A stretch of 64,000 nucleotides of DNA, from NCBI RefSeq assembly GCF_009176545.1, contig NZ_VTOJ01000001.1:1860001-1924000 (forward strand). Direction: 5' to 3'. Positions 7,617 through 17,903 of this stretch are shown piece by piece; the first letter of the stretch is position 1; every line of letters begins with the position of its first letter. The position numbers were made by a program, and so were the translations under genes. The DNA comes from Salinigranum salinum (lineage in GTDB: Archaea > Halobacteriota > Halobacteria > Halobacteriales > Haloferacaceae). The notes beneath the pieces were generated by a model. That model saw only the letters and a list, made by a program, of their open reading frames with translations, was not told the DNA's origin and did no database searches.

Positions 7617-10600
7617 GGGCGGGTGAGTGAACGACTGGGTCGGTCGTCGACGCCGGTGCGAGGCCGATCGTGGGATCCGACGGGTGGGCGGTTGACGTGC
7701 CGTCGTCGTCACCGCTCCCGTCGGTCGGCGTCCCAGTCGACTCCGCGGTCGACGAGGCCGCATCGGGGTCGACCTCGCCCTCGACGTCGCTGAAGGTCAG
7801 CGCCGTCACGTTCCGTTCGAGCGTCACCTCGACCGGACCTTCGCGGTCGCCGTTGACCCGCCCCTCGCTCACGTCGACGGTGGCACGGTACTGCTCGACC
7901 GAGGCGTTGCCGTCCACTTCGACGAGTTCGCCCGGTGTCGAGACCGTGTACGGCCCGGTCGCACGGACGCTCACGTTGGTGTAGCCGTTCTCGGGCCCGT
8001 ACTCACCGTAGCCGGTCGTCGAATACGGCAGCACCATGCTGAACTCGCCGTTCTCGTCGGTCTGGGCGTACTGTCGGTAGGTGAACGTGAAGTTGCCCGT
8101 CGGCGCGCGCATCTCGACCTCCGCCGTCACTTCGGTGTTCGGCGGTGCGCCGCTCCCCTCGAGCCGGGCACCCGGCACGCGCTCGAACGTCTTCAGCCAC
8201 GAGGGGTTCGTGACGAACATCCGCGTCGCCGGGAACCCGGTCAGCTGCTGTGTGCGGAGGAACTCCCGCTGGTAGCTCGCCGCGCTGAACGCCGACCGGT
8301 TGCTCACGCGCACGAGGCGGTAATGCTCCAGCGCCGACACCCGTTCGGAGGGGAGTGCGCCGACGCCGCCGACCTGTGCGCTCCCGTCCCGTTCGACGAA
8401 CGCCCGGGCCTGGCTCATGTTCCGGAACTCCCGGACCACGTCCGACTGGTTGCTCGGGAACGTCCGCACGCTGACGGTCTCACCCGACTGGGTCTGTGCC
8501 TGTCGGTTCTCCCAGTCGACCACGACCGGCCGGGGGTCGACGGCGCTGCCGTGGTAGTGGTACAGTCGGATCATCTGACTCTCGTAGTACCGCTGGTCCT
8601 GCACGACGACGTTCGACCGGAAGTTCTGCGTGAACACCCGCCCGGTGAAGTCGTCGCTGGAGACGTTCGACTCGGTGTAGAACACCACCGGCGCGCCGAA
8701 CTTCGAGTTCGGGGAGGTCATCTGCCAGTCGACCATCACGAACCGGGTCCGTTCGCCTTCCTCGCTCTGCCGGGCCAGCACCGACTCCGCCTGCTCCTCG
8801 GAGGGCGCCAGCAGGTAGTTGGCCGCCTCGGTCGCCCCTTCCTGGAACGGGTTCGCGTTCGGGATTCGCTCGCCCCGGACGGTGATCCAGTGGCCGTAGT
8901 CCCACCACGACTGGACCCCGTAACTCCCTTCGGGGTACTGGAAGTCCTCGGTCCGCTCGAACGTGCCGTAGTAGGCCATGTCGTTCGACGCGCCGCCGAG
9001 CGTCCCCTCCGCGGGGGTCTCGCTGGCCATCCACCGGAGGCTGTCGTCCCACTGCAGGACGTTCCCGGGACCGTTGCCCTGTGCGCGCTCCCAGGCGGTG
9101 GAGCTACCGTCGAAGTTCGGGTTGCCCGTGTTTCTGACGTTCAGGGGGACGACGAGGACCGGCGCGAGCACGAGCATGACGACGGCGGCCACGACGAGGA
9201 CCTGGTAGCCCTGGATGTCGTCGAGCGCCTCCGGGAGGCTCCGGAGGTCGAGATACCGGAGCAACTCACCCAGGAGGTAGGCGTTCATCACGGCGACGAC
9301 CACGGCGAGGTAGTAGTTGAACCGGACCTGGGTGAACGCGGCCGCCGTGATGAACGCGGCCCACACCACGACGAACAGGCGGTCGGAGTCGTAGTTGACG
9401 AGCACCGTCGCGCCGACGATGAGCGCCGCCACGACGACGAGGCTCGTCGTCTGCGAGCCGAGGCCGACGACGCCACCGATGGCACTGAACAGCGACGGGA
9501 CGAGGAAGACGAGCGTGACGACGAGGAGCGAGCCACCGAGGTACATCAGGTGGCGTGTCTCGCCCTCGTCGACGAGCGGTTTCGCGAGGAGCCAGACCGC
9601 GGCCGCCACGCCCGTAAAGAGGGTGAAGCCGTACTCGGTGAGGATGCGACCCGTCGCGTCGAGGCCCTGCTGCTGGAGGGTGCTCTGTCCGAGGAACGGC
9701 TGTGCCTCGCCGATGGTCTGGGCAGTCGCGCTCTGTCCGAAGCCGACGATGCGGAGGAGGTTGGTCTCGATCAGGCCGAACACCGACGGGAGGGCGACGG
9801 CGACGACGGCGGCACCGACGGCGACGACGCCGATGACGGCGGCGGGGTACAGCGACGGATCGACGTCGCGCCGCTCCCACTGGCGGGCGAGCCAGGCGAG
9901 GGCGACGCCCGCGACGCCGACGCCCAGCGGGGCGACGACCTGGAGGGGCGAGAACTCCGTCGGGGAGAGTTCCGTCGTCTGCAGCGGCACGAGCATGAGG
10001 AGCGTGGTGACGCCGCCAATGACGCCACCGACGAAGGCGACCGGTTCGGGGGTCTCTCCACGGGCGACGGCGCCCGAGATGGCGAGCAGCACGAAGACGC
10101 CGAAGACGCCGACGAGGAGGATGCCCGGCGGCCACACCCACATGTAGCCGGCCAGCGCCACGCCGGCGAGCGCGGCGAACAGCGCCGGCCGCCGCAGTGC
10201 GTCCGTCTCCCGGGCCGCGACGAGTTCCCAGACCGGCAACTCCTCTTCTGCGACCGAGAGCGCGACCACGATCGCCAGCACCGCGAGCGCCTGGAAGAAC
10301 GGCTCGGCACTGTTGTGATCGGCGAACCCCACGAGCGTCCGCTGCAGGAACGTACCGGGGAGCAGCGCGAGGATCACGACGCCGAAGAGGCCGCCGACGC
10401 GCCCCCCGAGTCGACTCCCGATGTAGTACGTCGGGAGCACGGCGAGCGCGCCGAACGCCACCGGCGCGACGAGCAGCGTCGTCGAGACGAGCGACTCGCT
10501 CGGCGAACCCAGTCCGACGACGAGCGCGGCCGTGGCGACGAGCTGGTCGTACAGCGTTCCGAACTGCCCGACGGCCGTGCCGAACGGGAAGTACGTCCAG

Positions 10601-10842
10601 GGGTCGAACGGCATCGTCGCCGGCCAGTGTCGGACCGTGTAGTTCACCTCGCGCAGGTGGTACCATGCGTCGTTCCCGGAGAAGTAAACCGTCCCGTCGC
10701 GCGTGAACGAGTCCATCCCCTGGAGGCGGACCGCCACCATGAACGCCATCACGAGGAGAAGGGCAGGGACGTGGAACCAGTCTTCGAAGACGTCGAGGAC
10801 CGACTGTCCGTCGTCCTCGGCGCGCTCGCTACGCTGACTCAT
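7606..10842 (-). CDS. aglB: Dolichyl-(di)phosphooligosaccharide--protein glycosyltransferase AglB (STT3)
   Basis: A 1078-residue oligosaccharyltransferase that moves the lipid-linked glycan onto Asn of secreted proteins such as the S-layer glycoprotein, at the outer face of the membrane. The N-terminal half (about residues 20-560) holds some 13 membrane spans. The first external loop carries the Asp of 'SGNDAWYHLREVNY', and the catalytic 'SWWDYGHWI' signature is near residue 645. A large beta-rich extracellular domain follows and ends in a Ser/Thr/Asp-rich, probably disordered tail. The ATG at 10842 begins 'MSQRSERAEDD', giving the usual cytoplasmic N-terminus. It overlaps the downstream DUF368 gene by 11 bp. 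Identification is secure. Confidence 0.97.
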   Translation of the reverse strand: MSQRSERAEDDGQSVLDVFEDWFHVPALLLVMAFMVAVRLQGMDSFTRDGTVYFSGNDAWYHLREVNYTVRHWPATMPFDPWTYFPFGTAVGQFGTLYDQLVATAALVVGLGSPSESLVSTTLLVAPVAFGALAVLPTYYIGSRLGGRVGGLFGVVILALLPGTFLQRTLVGFADHNSAEPFFQALAVLAIVVALSVAEEELPVWELVAARETDALRRPALFAALAGVALAGYMWVWPPGILLVGVFGVFVLLAISGAVARGETPEPVAFVGGVIGGVTTLLMLVPLQTTELSPTEFSPLQVVAPLGVGVAGVALAWLARQWERRDVDPSLYPAAVIGVVAVGAAVVAVALPSVFGLIETNLLRIVGFGQSATAQTIGEAQPFLGQSTLQQQGLDATGRILTEYGFTLFTGVAAAVWLLAKPLVDEGETRHLMYLGGSLLVVTLVFLVPSLFSAIGGVVGLGSQTTSLVVVAALIVGATVLVNYDSDRLFVVVWAAFITAAAFTQVRFNYYLAVVVAVMNAYLLGELLRYLDLRSLPEALDDIQGYQVLVVAAVVMLVLAPVLVVPLNVRNTGNPNFDGSSTAWERAQGNGPGNVLQWDDSLRWMASETPAEGTLGGASNDMAYYGTFERTEDFQYPEGSYGVQSWWDYGHWITVRGERIPNANPFQEGATEAANYLLAPSEEQAESVLARQSEEGERTRFVMVDWQMTSPNSKFGAPVVFYTESNVSSDDFTGRVFTQNFRSNVVVQDQRYYESQMIRLYHYHGSAVDPRPVVVDWENRQAQTQSGETVSVRTFPSNQSDVVREFRNMSQARAFVERDGSAQVGGVGALPSERVSALEHYRLVRVSNRSAFSAASYQREFLRTQQLTGFPATRMFVTNPSWLKTFERVPGARLEGSGAPPNTEVTAEVEMRAPTGNFTFTYRQYAQTDENGEFSMVLPYSTTGYGEYGPENGYTNVSVRATGPYTVSTPGELVEVDGNASVEQYRATVDVSEGRVNGDREGPVEVTLERNVTALTFSDVEGEVDPDAASSTAESTGTPTDGSGDDDGTSTAHPSDPTIGLAPASTTDPVVHSPARVR

Positions 10843-11090
10843 TGTTCGTGTGGACCGCCATGGCGCGCATAAGCCTTGTGAAACGCGGCGCGATACGGTG
10901 TCTGACGCGGGTTCACACGCTCACCGCGTGGCCGTCATCCGCGTGTCAGCGAGGACGTCTGGAGCATGGCGCTCTCCCTACAGGGCCGTGACGCGCTCTC
11001 TGCAGGAGCGTGGCGCTCTCCTCCACCTGCGCGTCGACCGGGCTCGTCCGTCGACGGACGGACCGGGGGAGCTCCCGGAGAGGCGGTCGG

Positions 11091-12395
11091 TCACCAGGTG
11101 AGGCCCTCGTAGACGATGCCGTCGCGCGGTTCGAGACAGTGGCGGCCGTCGAGCACGAGCGGGTGAGCCATCGCGTCGAACTCGTCGTCGAGCGCCGAGT
11201 AGTCGGGCCAGGCGGTCGCGACGATGCAGGCGTGGGCACCGTCGAGCGCCTCGGCGGGGCTGTCGGCCACCGCGAAGTCGAGCTCCGGGAACGAGGCGCG
11301 CATTCGCTCGACCGCCGCCGGGTCGTGGGCGACCACGTCGGCACCCCTGTCCGTGAGACCGCGGACGAGCGCGGCCGACCGCGTGTTCCGGACGTCGTCG
11401 GTCCCCGGCTTGAACGCCAGCCCGAGCAGCGCCACCTGCTTGCCGTCGACGTCGACGTGGTCGTCGAGGAGCGACAGCAGCCGCGCGGGCATCAGGTCGT
11501 TCACCTCGACGGCGGCGTTCAGCATGGGTGGTTCGTACCCCTCGTCTCGGGCGGCGGCGACGATGGCCGCGACGTCCTTCGGGAAGCACGACCCGCCCCA
11601 CCCCAGCCCCGAGTCGAGGAACGCGCGCGTGATGCGATCGTCGAGCCCCATCGCGTCGGCGACCTCGTACGTGTCGACGCCGAGTTCCTTGCAGATGTTC
11701 CCGAGGTCGTTGATGAGCGACACCTTCGCCGCGAGGAAGGCGTTGTTCGCGTACTTCATCATCTCCGCTTCCCGCGTCCCGGTCTCGACGACCGCCGTGT
11801 CGACCCGTTCGGTGAGCGGCTCGTAGACCGTGCGGAGGTCCGCGAGCGTCCGGTCGTCGTCGGCTCCGAGGACGACCTTGTCCGGCTCCAGGAAGTCCGC
11901 GACTGCGGTCCCCTCGCGGAGGAATTCGGGGTTCATCCCGACGCCGATCTCCTCGCCGAGCGCCTTGCCGCTCGCCGCGGCGACGGTGGGCGCGATCAGG
12001 TCCTGTGTCGTTCCGGGCACGACCGTGCTCTTGACGACGACCGTGTGCCATCCCTCCTTCGTGGAGAGCGTCTCGCCCAGCTGTTCGGTCCCGGCCTCCA
12101 TGATCGAGAGGTCGATGCTCCCGTCGTCACGCGACGGCGTCGGTAGCGCGACGAACGTCGCCTCGGTCTCCAGCACGTCGTCGTAGTCGGTCGTCGCGCG
12201 CAGTCGGCCCGTCTCCGTGACGTGTCGCGCGACGCGCTCCGGAAGCCCCTCCTCGTGGATCGGCGGCTCTCCACGGTTGATCGTCGCCACGACCTCCTCG
12301 TCGATGTCGACGTTCACGACCTCGTGTCCCAGATCGGCGAAACAGGCCGCGAGTGTCGTCCCGACGTAGCCGCTCCCGATGACGCTTATTCGCAT
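11091..12395 (-). CDS. aglM: UDP-glucose/UDP-sugar 6-dehydrogenase
   Basis: A 434-residue NAD-dependent dehydrogenase that oxidises UDP-glucose to UDP-glucuronate (or UDP-ManNAc/GlcNAc to the uronate), supplying hexuronic acids for N-glycans. The N-terminal Rossmann motif is '[14 protein letters not shown]', the catalytic Cys lies in '[12 protein letters not shown]' (about residue 260), and '[16 protein letters not shown]' marks the C-terminal UDP-binding domain. The start is the ATG in 'cttattcgcatactg' (minus strand), placing the Rossmann motif at residue 3. Haloferax AglM has this activity; the symbol is assigned by similarity and by proximity to aglB. Specificity between UDP-Glc and UDP-HexNAc cannot be settled by eye. 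Confidence 0.88.
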   Translation of the reverse strand: MRISVIGSGYVGTTLAACFADLGHEVVNVDIDEEVVATINRGEPPIHEEGLPERVARHVTETGRLRATTDYDDVLETEATFVALPTPSRDDGSIDLSIMEAGTEQLGETLSTKEGWHTVVVKSTVVPGTTQDLIAPTVAAASGKALGEEIGVGMNPEFLREGTAVADFLEPDKVVLGADDDRTLADLRTVYEPLTERVDTAVVETGTREAEMMKYANNAFLAAKVSLINDLGNICKELGVDTYEVADAMGLDDRITRAFLDSGLGWGGSCFPKDVAAIVAAARDEGYEPPMLNAAVEVNDLMPARLLSLLDDHVDVDGKQVALLGLAFKPGTDDVRNTRSAALVRGLTDRGADVVAHDPAAVERMRASFPELDFAVADSPAEALDGAHACIVATAWPDYSALDDEFDAMAHPLVLDGRHCLEPRDGIVYEGLTW

Positions 12396-12653
12396 ACTGC
12401 TACCGACGGTCAGTGGTGGCAAAAAGGTGAGTTGTGGCGCGCTACCGAACCACACTGTCCGTGGACGTGGCACCTCGGCGCGGGCCGCGAGTGGCGGCGG
12501 TCGCCGTGACGGACGGCCACGGACGGTCCCCGCCACGTACGATCCGACGGGCGAGAGCGATCGGATCCCAGGAGCGATCGGAGGCAGGGCGAGACGACGA
12601 CGCACGAGGCGTGACGAGAAGACATATCCGCCCACGTCGACATCTTCCAGGCA

Positions 12654-13595
12654 GTGAAGGTCTCAGTCGTCGTCTGCACGTACTCGCCGGAGGCGTTCGA
12701 CCACTTCGTCGACGCCGCCAACAGTGTCCTGGCACAGACGCACGACGACGTTGAACTGGTCGTCGTCGTCGACGGGGACGAGACGCTGGCCGAACGGGTG
12801 CGAGCGCGGTACGGGACGCACGACGCCGTCCGGATCCACTGTAACGACGAGAACCGGGGACTGTCGGCGAGCCGGAACGTCGGGATCGACCTCGCGTCGG
12901 GCGACGTCGTCGCATTCATGGACGACGACGCCGTCGCCCACCCCGACTGGGTCGAACGCCTCGTCGCCTGTTACCGCGACCACGACGCCGTCGCCGCCGG
13001 CGGGCGGATGGCCCCTCGCTGGGTCGCCGGCGAGCCCGCCTTCCTCCCCGCGGAGTTCTACTGGCTCGTCGGCGTCACCCACCGCGGCTTCCCGACAGAG
13101 GCGTGCGAGGTGCGGAACACCTTCGGCTCGAACATCTCCTTTCGACGGGAGGTGTTCGAAGAGGTCGGCGTGTTCGAGCCCGACCTGGGTCGTGCGGGCG
13201 AGAAGAACCTCCAGGGTGAGGAGACGGAGTTCGCCGCGCGGGTCCGCCGACAGTTCGGCCAGGGTGTCTGGTACGACCCCGACGCCGTCGTCGAACACAA
13301 GGTGTTCGACTACCGGACCGACCCGCGGTGGCTGTTCGAGCGGGCGTTCTGGCAGGGCTACTCCAAGCGGGTGATGGCCGACGTCCTGCCCGACGACGGG
13401 GAAGACCCCGGCGGGGACGTTGACGAGGAGAGCGCGTTCCTGCGGCGACTCGCGTTCGAGTTCGGTCCCGAACGACTGCGGGGACTCGTCCGTCGACCCC
13501 GACGGGCCGAGGCGCTCCAGTTCGTCACGCTGGGCGCCCTCACGGCCACCGTGGGTGTCGGCTACCTGTACGCGACGCTCGACCGCCTCCGCTGA
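12654..13595 (+). CDS. GT2-family glycosyltransferase, AglG-like
   Basis: A 313-residue GT-A-fold glycosyltransferase. The nucleotide-sugar-binding part is '[16 protein letters not shown]', 'LVVVVDGDE' and the DXD-like '[17 protein letters not shown]' (about residues 82-100). The acceptor half has '[12 protein letters not shown]' (EE/D general-base region). One hydrophobic segment near the C-terminus ('[20 protein letters not shown]') probably anchors it to the membrane. Length and layout resemble AglG of Haloferax, which adds a hexuronic acid to dolichyl-phosphate-hexose; the adjacent UDP-glucuronate-forming enzyme fits. The start is a GTG directly before '[10 protein letters not shown]'. 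It is divergent from the dehydrogenase. Confidence 0.8.
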   Translation: MKVSVVVCTYSPEAFDHFVDAANSVLAQTHDDVELVVVVDGDETLAERVRARYGTHDAVRIHCNDENRGLSASRNVGIDLASGDVVAFMDDDAVAHPDWVERLVACYRDHDAVAAGGRMAPRWVAGEPAFLPAEFYWLVGVTHRGFPTEACEVRNTFGSNISFRREVFEEVGVFEPDLGRAGEKNLQGEETEFAARVRRQFGQGVWYDPDAVVEHKVFDYRTDPRWLFERAFWQGYSKRVMADVLPDDGEDPGGDVDEESAFLRRLAFEFGPERLRGLVRRPRRAEALQFVTLGALTATVGVGYLYATLDRLR

Positions 13596-13721
13596 GCGCT
13601 GGACGGTGGTTCCCGATGAGGGGCCGGTCGAACGACGGAGCGACGGCGAGACCGACGCCCCGGAACAGCCCGCCGCCGAACGGACAGTCTCAAATCCGGG
13701 GCTGGTGAACGAGCCAACAGC

Positions 13722-14870
13722 ATGGGTACGGACACCGTCGACGGCGTCTGTGTCGTCACACACCCGCTCGCGGGGGCGGGCGAGAACGCGACCCGCACGT
13801 TGCTGAACATCGTCGCCGCGATCGCGCCGGTCTGTCTGGTGACCGCCGACCTCCCAGCGGGGTCGACTATCCGCGACGACCACGAGGTGGTGGAACTGAC
13901 CCAGAAGGGCGCGGGGGCAGGCATCCTCGTCGCTGCCGTCCGGTTCCTCCTGAACCAGCTCCGGATGTGTCGCGTCCTCGCCGACCGCGACGAACGCGTC
14001 GTGCTCTTCTTCGGCGCGACGTCGTACCTCCTGCCCGTGGCCTTCGCCCGCCTCCTCGGGAAGACGGTGCTGATCGAACCCCGCGGCGACGTGCCGCTGA
14101 CGCTCCGGCTACACTGGGAGGAGCGCGTCCCGGCCGTCGTCGCACGCGTCCTCGCGGGGGGCGTCCGTGGACTGGAGCGGGCCTGTTTCGCCGTCGCCGA
14201 CGGCGTCGTCACGTACACGCCGAACATGGCCCGCCAGCTAGGACTCGACCCCGACGACCCCGACGTCTACCCGAACGGCGCGCGCTACGTCGACACGGAG
14301 CGGTTCTCCGTCGCGGTGCCGTTCGAAGAGCGCGAGCGCGTGGTCGGCTTCCTCGGCAGGCTCGACGAGGAGAAGGGGATCCGGACACTCGCCGCGGTGG
14401 CAGCGCGGTTACCCGACGACGTGACGTTCCGGTTCGTCGGCGACGGCGCGCTGTACGAGTGGCTCGAGACCGAACTGGCCGACGAGATCCGCGAGGGACG
14501 CGTCGAACTCGCAGGGTGGGTCGACCACGACGACGTCCCCGCCGAGTTGAACCGCCTCCGGTTGCTCGTGATGCCCTCGCAGCCGACGGAGGGGCTGCCG
14601 ACGACGATCTTGGAGGCGATGGCGTGCGGGACGCCGACGTACGCGACGCCCGTATCGGGGGTACCCGACGTGGTTCGCGAGGGTGAGACCGGCTTCCTGA
14701 TGCGGTCGCGCGACCCCGACCGGATCGCGTCCGACGTCGCCGACGCGCTCGACGGGGACGACCTGGCCGACTACGGCCGCCGCTGCCGGGCACTCGTCGA
14801 GGCCGAGTACGCGTTCGAGCCCGCCGTCGAACGCTACCGCTCGATCCTCACGGCGGTCACTGCGGGCTGA
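13722..14870 (+). CDS. GT4-family glycosyltransferase
   Basis: A 382-residue GT-B-fold retaining glycosyltransferase. The C-terminal half has the expected donor-site elements: 'VVGFLGRLDEEKGIRTLAAV' and the EX7E motif in 'EGLPTTILEAMACGTP'. The N-terminal half begins 'VDGVCVVTHPLAGAGENATR', has hydrophobic patches consistent with peripheral membrane binding, and contains 'VVTYTPNMARQLGLDPDD', 'VYPNGARY'. It probably adds a sugar to a lipid-linked or surface glycan. Donor and acceptor are unknown. It follows the GT2 gene by 126 bp on the same strand and converges on the AlkP-type gene at 14892. Confidence 0.85.
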   Translation: MGTDTVDGVCVVTHPLAGAGENATRTLLNIVAAIAPVCLVTADLPAGSTIRDDHEVVELTQKGAGAGILVAAVRFLLNQLRMCRVLADRDERVVLFFGATSYLLPVAFARLLGKTVLIEPRGDVPLTLRLHWEERVPAVVARVLAGGVRGLERACFAVADGVVTYTPNMARQLGLDPDDPDVYPNGARYVDTERFSVAVPFEERERVVGFLGRLDEEKGIRTLAAVAARLPDDVTFRFVGDGALYEWLETELADEIREGRVELAGWVDHDDVPAELNRLRLLVMPSQPTEGLPTTILEAMACGTPTYATPVSGVPDVVREGETGFLMRSRDPDRIASDVADALDGDDLADYGRRCRALVEAEYAFEPAVERYRSILTAVTAG

Positions 14871-14891
14871 CCGCCTCGTTCGATCCTCCCG

Positions 14892-16244
14892 CTACTCGTC
14901 GTAGCCGAGCCGCCGGAGCCGTTCGCGGACCTCTTCTTCCATCTCGACGTCGGTGAGGTCGACGTTCGTGCGTTCGATCTCACGGCGGTGTTCGTTCAGC
15001 TTCCCGGCGAACTGGCGCACGAGATCCTCGTGGTCCGCCGCGACGTTCCGCTGCTCGCCCGGGTCGGTGGCGAGGTCGTATAGCTCCGTAGTGCCGTCGG
15101 CGTTCTCGATGTACTTCCACTCCCGGTCGCGGTAGACGAAGCTCGCGTCGTCGACGCCGTTGCCGTATCCGCCGACGATCGAGGTGCGGTCCCAGACGCC
15201 GTCGCGAACGAGCGAGAGGAGACTGTGACCCTGATAGCTCTCGGGGACCGGCAGCCCCGCGTACTCCGCCATCGTCGGCGGCAGGTCGGTGATACCCACG
15301 GTCTCGTCGTGAGAGCCGCTGTACTCCCAGCCGTGGACGAGTAGAGGGACGTGCATCTTCACGTCGTACAGCTGTGCCCCGCTGAAGTAGCCGTGTTCGA
15401 GGAAGTGTTCGCCGTGGTCCGCGGTGAGGAACGTCGTCACGCCGCCCCAGTGGTCCTCGGCGGCGTCGAGGAGTCGTCGGACCTGGTAGTCGGTGTGCCG
15501 GATCTCGGCGTCGTACAGGTCGAGCTGGAGCTGGAGCTCCTCCTCGGTGACGTTCTCTGGCTCCTCGAGGAGCTTCCGGCGGAGCCTGATCGACTCCTGG
15601 TTGCTCACGACGTCGTCGCGGAACTGCCGCTGGAACTCCGCGGGCGGGAGGAACGGGTGGTGGACGTCCATGTAGTGGACCCAGAGGAACTGTGGGTGGT
15701 CGGTGTCTGCCGATTCGATGTAGTCGATCGCCATGTCGGTGATCTCGTCGCCCGGGACGTGGTACGATCCGACGTTGACGCCGCCGGAGGACTCCGCGAA
15801 GTTGTACGCTCTCTCGAGGAGCGGATAGACGGGGGTCCCCTGGAGATGGGTCTTGGCGTACTGTCGGGCTTTGCTGACCGTCGACGCGTCGGTCTGGGAG
15901 TCGAAGAACCGGTCGAACCCGCGTCCGTAGCCGAACTGTTCGCTGAGATAGAGATTCGAGTGGAAGCCAGCGGTTCGGTATCCGCCACGCTGGAACACTT
16001 CGGCGAGAGTGGTCTGTTCGTCCGAGAGGCCGCCCCGGTAGCCGCCGTACGAGAGCGGGGTCACCGAGGTCATGAGCGACGGGAACGCCATCTTGGTCCC
16101 GCCGGCGTGGGCGAACGCGTTCGAGAACGTGCTCCCCTCGGCGGCGAGGTCGTCGAGATGCGGTGTCGTGTCGCGTTCGTAGCCGTGGTAGCCGACGTGG
16201 TCCGCCCGCAGAGAGTCGATAGTGACGTAGAGGACGTCGTTCAT
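14892..16244 (-). CDS. AlkP-superfamily 'sulfatase' with Thr in the nucleophile position (1 of 5)
   Basis: A 450-residue cytoplasmic (no signal peptide or membrane span) member of the alkaline-phosphatase superfamily. Metal ligands are recognisable: Asp10 in 'VTIDSLRAD' and 'TADHGEHFLEHG' in the second half, plus 'WVHYMDVHHPFLPP'. The FGly signature C-x-P-S-R is absent. Aligning on 'SLMTS' places Thr50 ('HAGGTKMAFPSLMTS') where the sulfatase Cys would be. This suggests a phosphodiesterase or phosphotransferase chemistry rather than a true sulfatase. The C-terminus is 'EEEVRERLRRLGYDE', a tail shared with other proteins in this window. Substrate inferred to be a glycan or lipid carrier of the island. 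Confidence 0.85.
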   Translation of the reverse strand: MNDVLYVTIDSLRADHVGYHGYERDTTPHLDDLAAEGSTFSNAFAHAGGTKMAFPSLMTSVTPLSYGGYRGGLSDEQTTLAEVFQRGGYRTAGFHSNLYLSEQFGYGRGFDRFFDSQTDASTVSKARQYAKTHLQGTPVYPLLERAYNFAESSGGVNVGSYHVPGDEITDMAIDYIESADTDHPQFLWVHYMDVHHPFLPPAEFQRQFRDDVVSNQESIRLRRKLLEEPENVTEEELQLQLDLYDAEIRHTDYQVRRLLDAAEDHWGGVTTFLTADHGEHFLEHGYFSGAQLYDVKMHVPLLVHGWEYSGSHDETVGITDLPPTMAEYAGLPVPESYQGHSLLSLVRDGVWDRTSIVGGYGNGVDDASFVYRDREWKYIENADGTTELYDLATDPGEQRNVAADHEDLVRQFAGKLNEHRREIERTNVDLTDVEMEEEVRERLRRLGYDE

Positions 16245-16344
16245 GCTGGTTCATCGCCTGTGAGCGTACAAATCTCTGTTGGGATTCGTGCCGTGTCGAG
16301 ATGGCCGTGGGTGTACGATGGCCTCTGACGCGTTCGTGCCGCCG

Positions 16345-17760
16345 TCACGCTGCCCACGTGTCCGGCAGCACGTACCGGACCTTCTGTCTGATCCGTGCCG
16401 ACAGCGACAACAGCACGAGACCGTATACGCTGGCACCGAGCAGGACGAGAGCGACGGTGAGGTAGTGACCCGTCGGCACCGACGGCTCGATGGCGGCGAC
16501 GGCGGCCGCCATCACGAGGGCGGCGACGACCTCACGGCCCAGTTCCCGGACCGGGATCGGGGGCCGACCCACGATCCGGTCGACTGCGACGAAGCTCGCG
16601 ATGAGAACGATCGTCGTCGAGAGCACCGTCGCGATCGCCGCACCGACCCACCCGATCGTCCACACGAGTACGACGTTCAGGACGAGGTTGAGGACGACGA
16701 AGAGCCCGTTGATCCGGAAGGTCACGTCGGGGCGGTCGACGGCGTCGATCGCCGACAGGAGCTGATCGCCGAACATCGAGGCGATCTGCGCGACGATGAG
16801 GAGGCCGAGGACGGTCGCGCCCTGCGAGAACGTGGGTCGGTAGATGGCGAGCACACGATCGCCGATGGCGACCGCGCCGAAGAGGCCGGGGATGGCCAGG
16901 ACGCCGGTGTAGACGAACGCCTCGTCGAGGAAGTGCCGGATGCGCTCGAAGTCGTCACCGGTGCTGAGGTTGCTCATCTCCGGGAACAGCACTCGCCTGA
17001 TCGACCCACCGAGGAGCGCGACGACGTTCGAGAGCGTCCACGCGACCTCGTACACCCCGATCAAGCCGGGTGCGACGAAGAGGGCGAGGACGATCGTGTC
17101 CATCCAGCCGAACGACCGCGCTTTGAGCGGCCCGAACCACGAGTGCTTCGCGAACCGCCAGAGACTCGCGAACTGGGCTCTCGTCGGACGCCGCGGCCGG
17201 GTTCGGACGACCACCACGGTCAGGGCGGCGGCGACGAACAGCGACCCCACGTAGCCGAGGAACAGCCCCGCGACGCTGTACCCCGCGACGATGAATCCGA
17301 TCTGGAGGGCGGTCCGGACGACGCGTTCGACCACCTCGGAGACCCCCGTGACCTCGACGCGTCGCTCCCCGGTGAGCACGGCCTGAACCGTCGCGTACAG
17401 CGCCTGCCCAGCGACGAGCGCGGCGAGTAGCAGTGCGACGTCCGCCCCGACGTACGACTCGACGACCCCGCGCAGTCCGAGGATTACGGCCGCGACGACG
17501 ACCGTGATCGCGCCGATCATGAGCGCGCCGGCCGAGAGGTACGTCCCCTGCTCGCTCCCCTCGCTCATCCGTTTGCTGACCGCAGTCGTCACCGCGTTCA
17601 GTGGAATGCTGGTCACGTACAGCAGGCCGACACCGATCGTGTAGACACCGAGCGGCTCGGGACCCAGTTCCCGGGCAATGACGAACGTCGCGACGAAGCC
17701 GGCGAGTGAGGCCCCGACTCGCGAGACGAAGTGGACGACCGCGGTTCTACCGAGTCGCAT
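16345..17760 (-). CDS. Wzx/MATE-like polysaccharide flippase
   Basis: A 471-residue membrane protein with 12-14 hydrophobic helices evenly spread over its length, of the polysaccharide-synthesis flippase family (RfbX/Wzx, MOP superfamily). These proteins move lipid-linked glycans across the membrane; AglR has been implicated in this in Haloferax. N-terminal 'VVHFVSRVGASLAGFVATFV' and 'ARELGPEPLGVYTIGVGLL' are typical family blocks. The start is taken as the ATG of 'MRLGRTAVVHF'; the longer reading adds a charged, noncoding-looking 18 residues. It sits between two AlkP-superfamily genes on the same strand, consistent with export of a modified glycan. Confidence 0.88.
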   Translation of the reverse strand: MRLGRTAVVHFVSRVGASLAGFVATFVIARELGPEPLGVYTIGVGLLYVTSIPLNAVTTAVSKRMSEGSEQGTYLSAGALMIGAITVVVAAVILGLRGVVESYVGADVALLLAALVAGQALYATVQAVLTGERRVEVTGVSEVVERVVRTALQIGFIVAGYSVAGLFLGYVGSLFVAAALTVVVVRTRPRRPTRAQFASLWRFAKHSWFGPLKARSFGWMDTIVLALFVAPGLIGVYEVAWTLSNVVALLGGSIRRVLFPEMSNLSTGDDFERIRHFLDEAFVYTGVLAIPGLFGAVAIGDRVLAIYRPTFSQGATVLGLLIVAQIASMFGDQLLSAIDAVDRPDVTFRINGLFVVLNLVLNVVLVWTIGWVGAAIATVLSTTIVLIASFVAVDRIVGRPPIPVRELGREVVAALVMAAAVAAIEPSVPTGHYLTVALVLLGASVYGLVLLSLSARIRQKVRYVLPDTWAA

Positions 17761-17903
17761 TCGGTTCGAATCCCTCCCGACGAGACCGATGTGGGAACCG
17801 CACCGACGCGTCACGACGTCCCGTTCTCGGCCGTGTTCGTTCCGTTCGGTGGATCACTGTCGGTGTCGTCTCCAGTCGGTGGCTGGGCACGCGTGAGGGT
17901 GGG

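Noticed and set aside
8323..10872. 849-residue open frame on the plus strand opposite aglB
   Set aside because: Low-complexity Arg/Asp/Glu/His composition typical of the antisense shadow of a GC-rich gene; aglB on the other strand has all family motifs.
10843..11090. Repeated 'gcgctctcc' stretches downstream of the UDP-sugar dehydrogenase gene
   Set aside because: Two short imperfect copies only, with a 5-bp stem; too weak to call a repeat or terminator.
17758..17785. T-loop-like motif 'ggttcgaatccc' on the plus strand
   Set aside because: The flanking bases do not pair to form a T-stem and no acceptor or anticodon arm fits, so it is not a tRNA.
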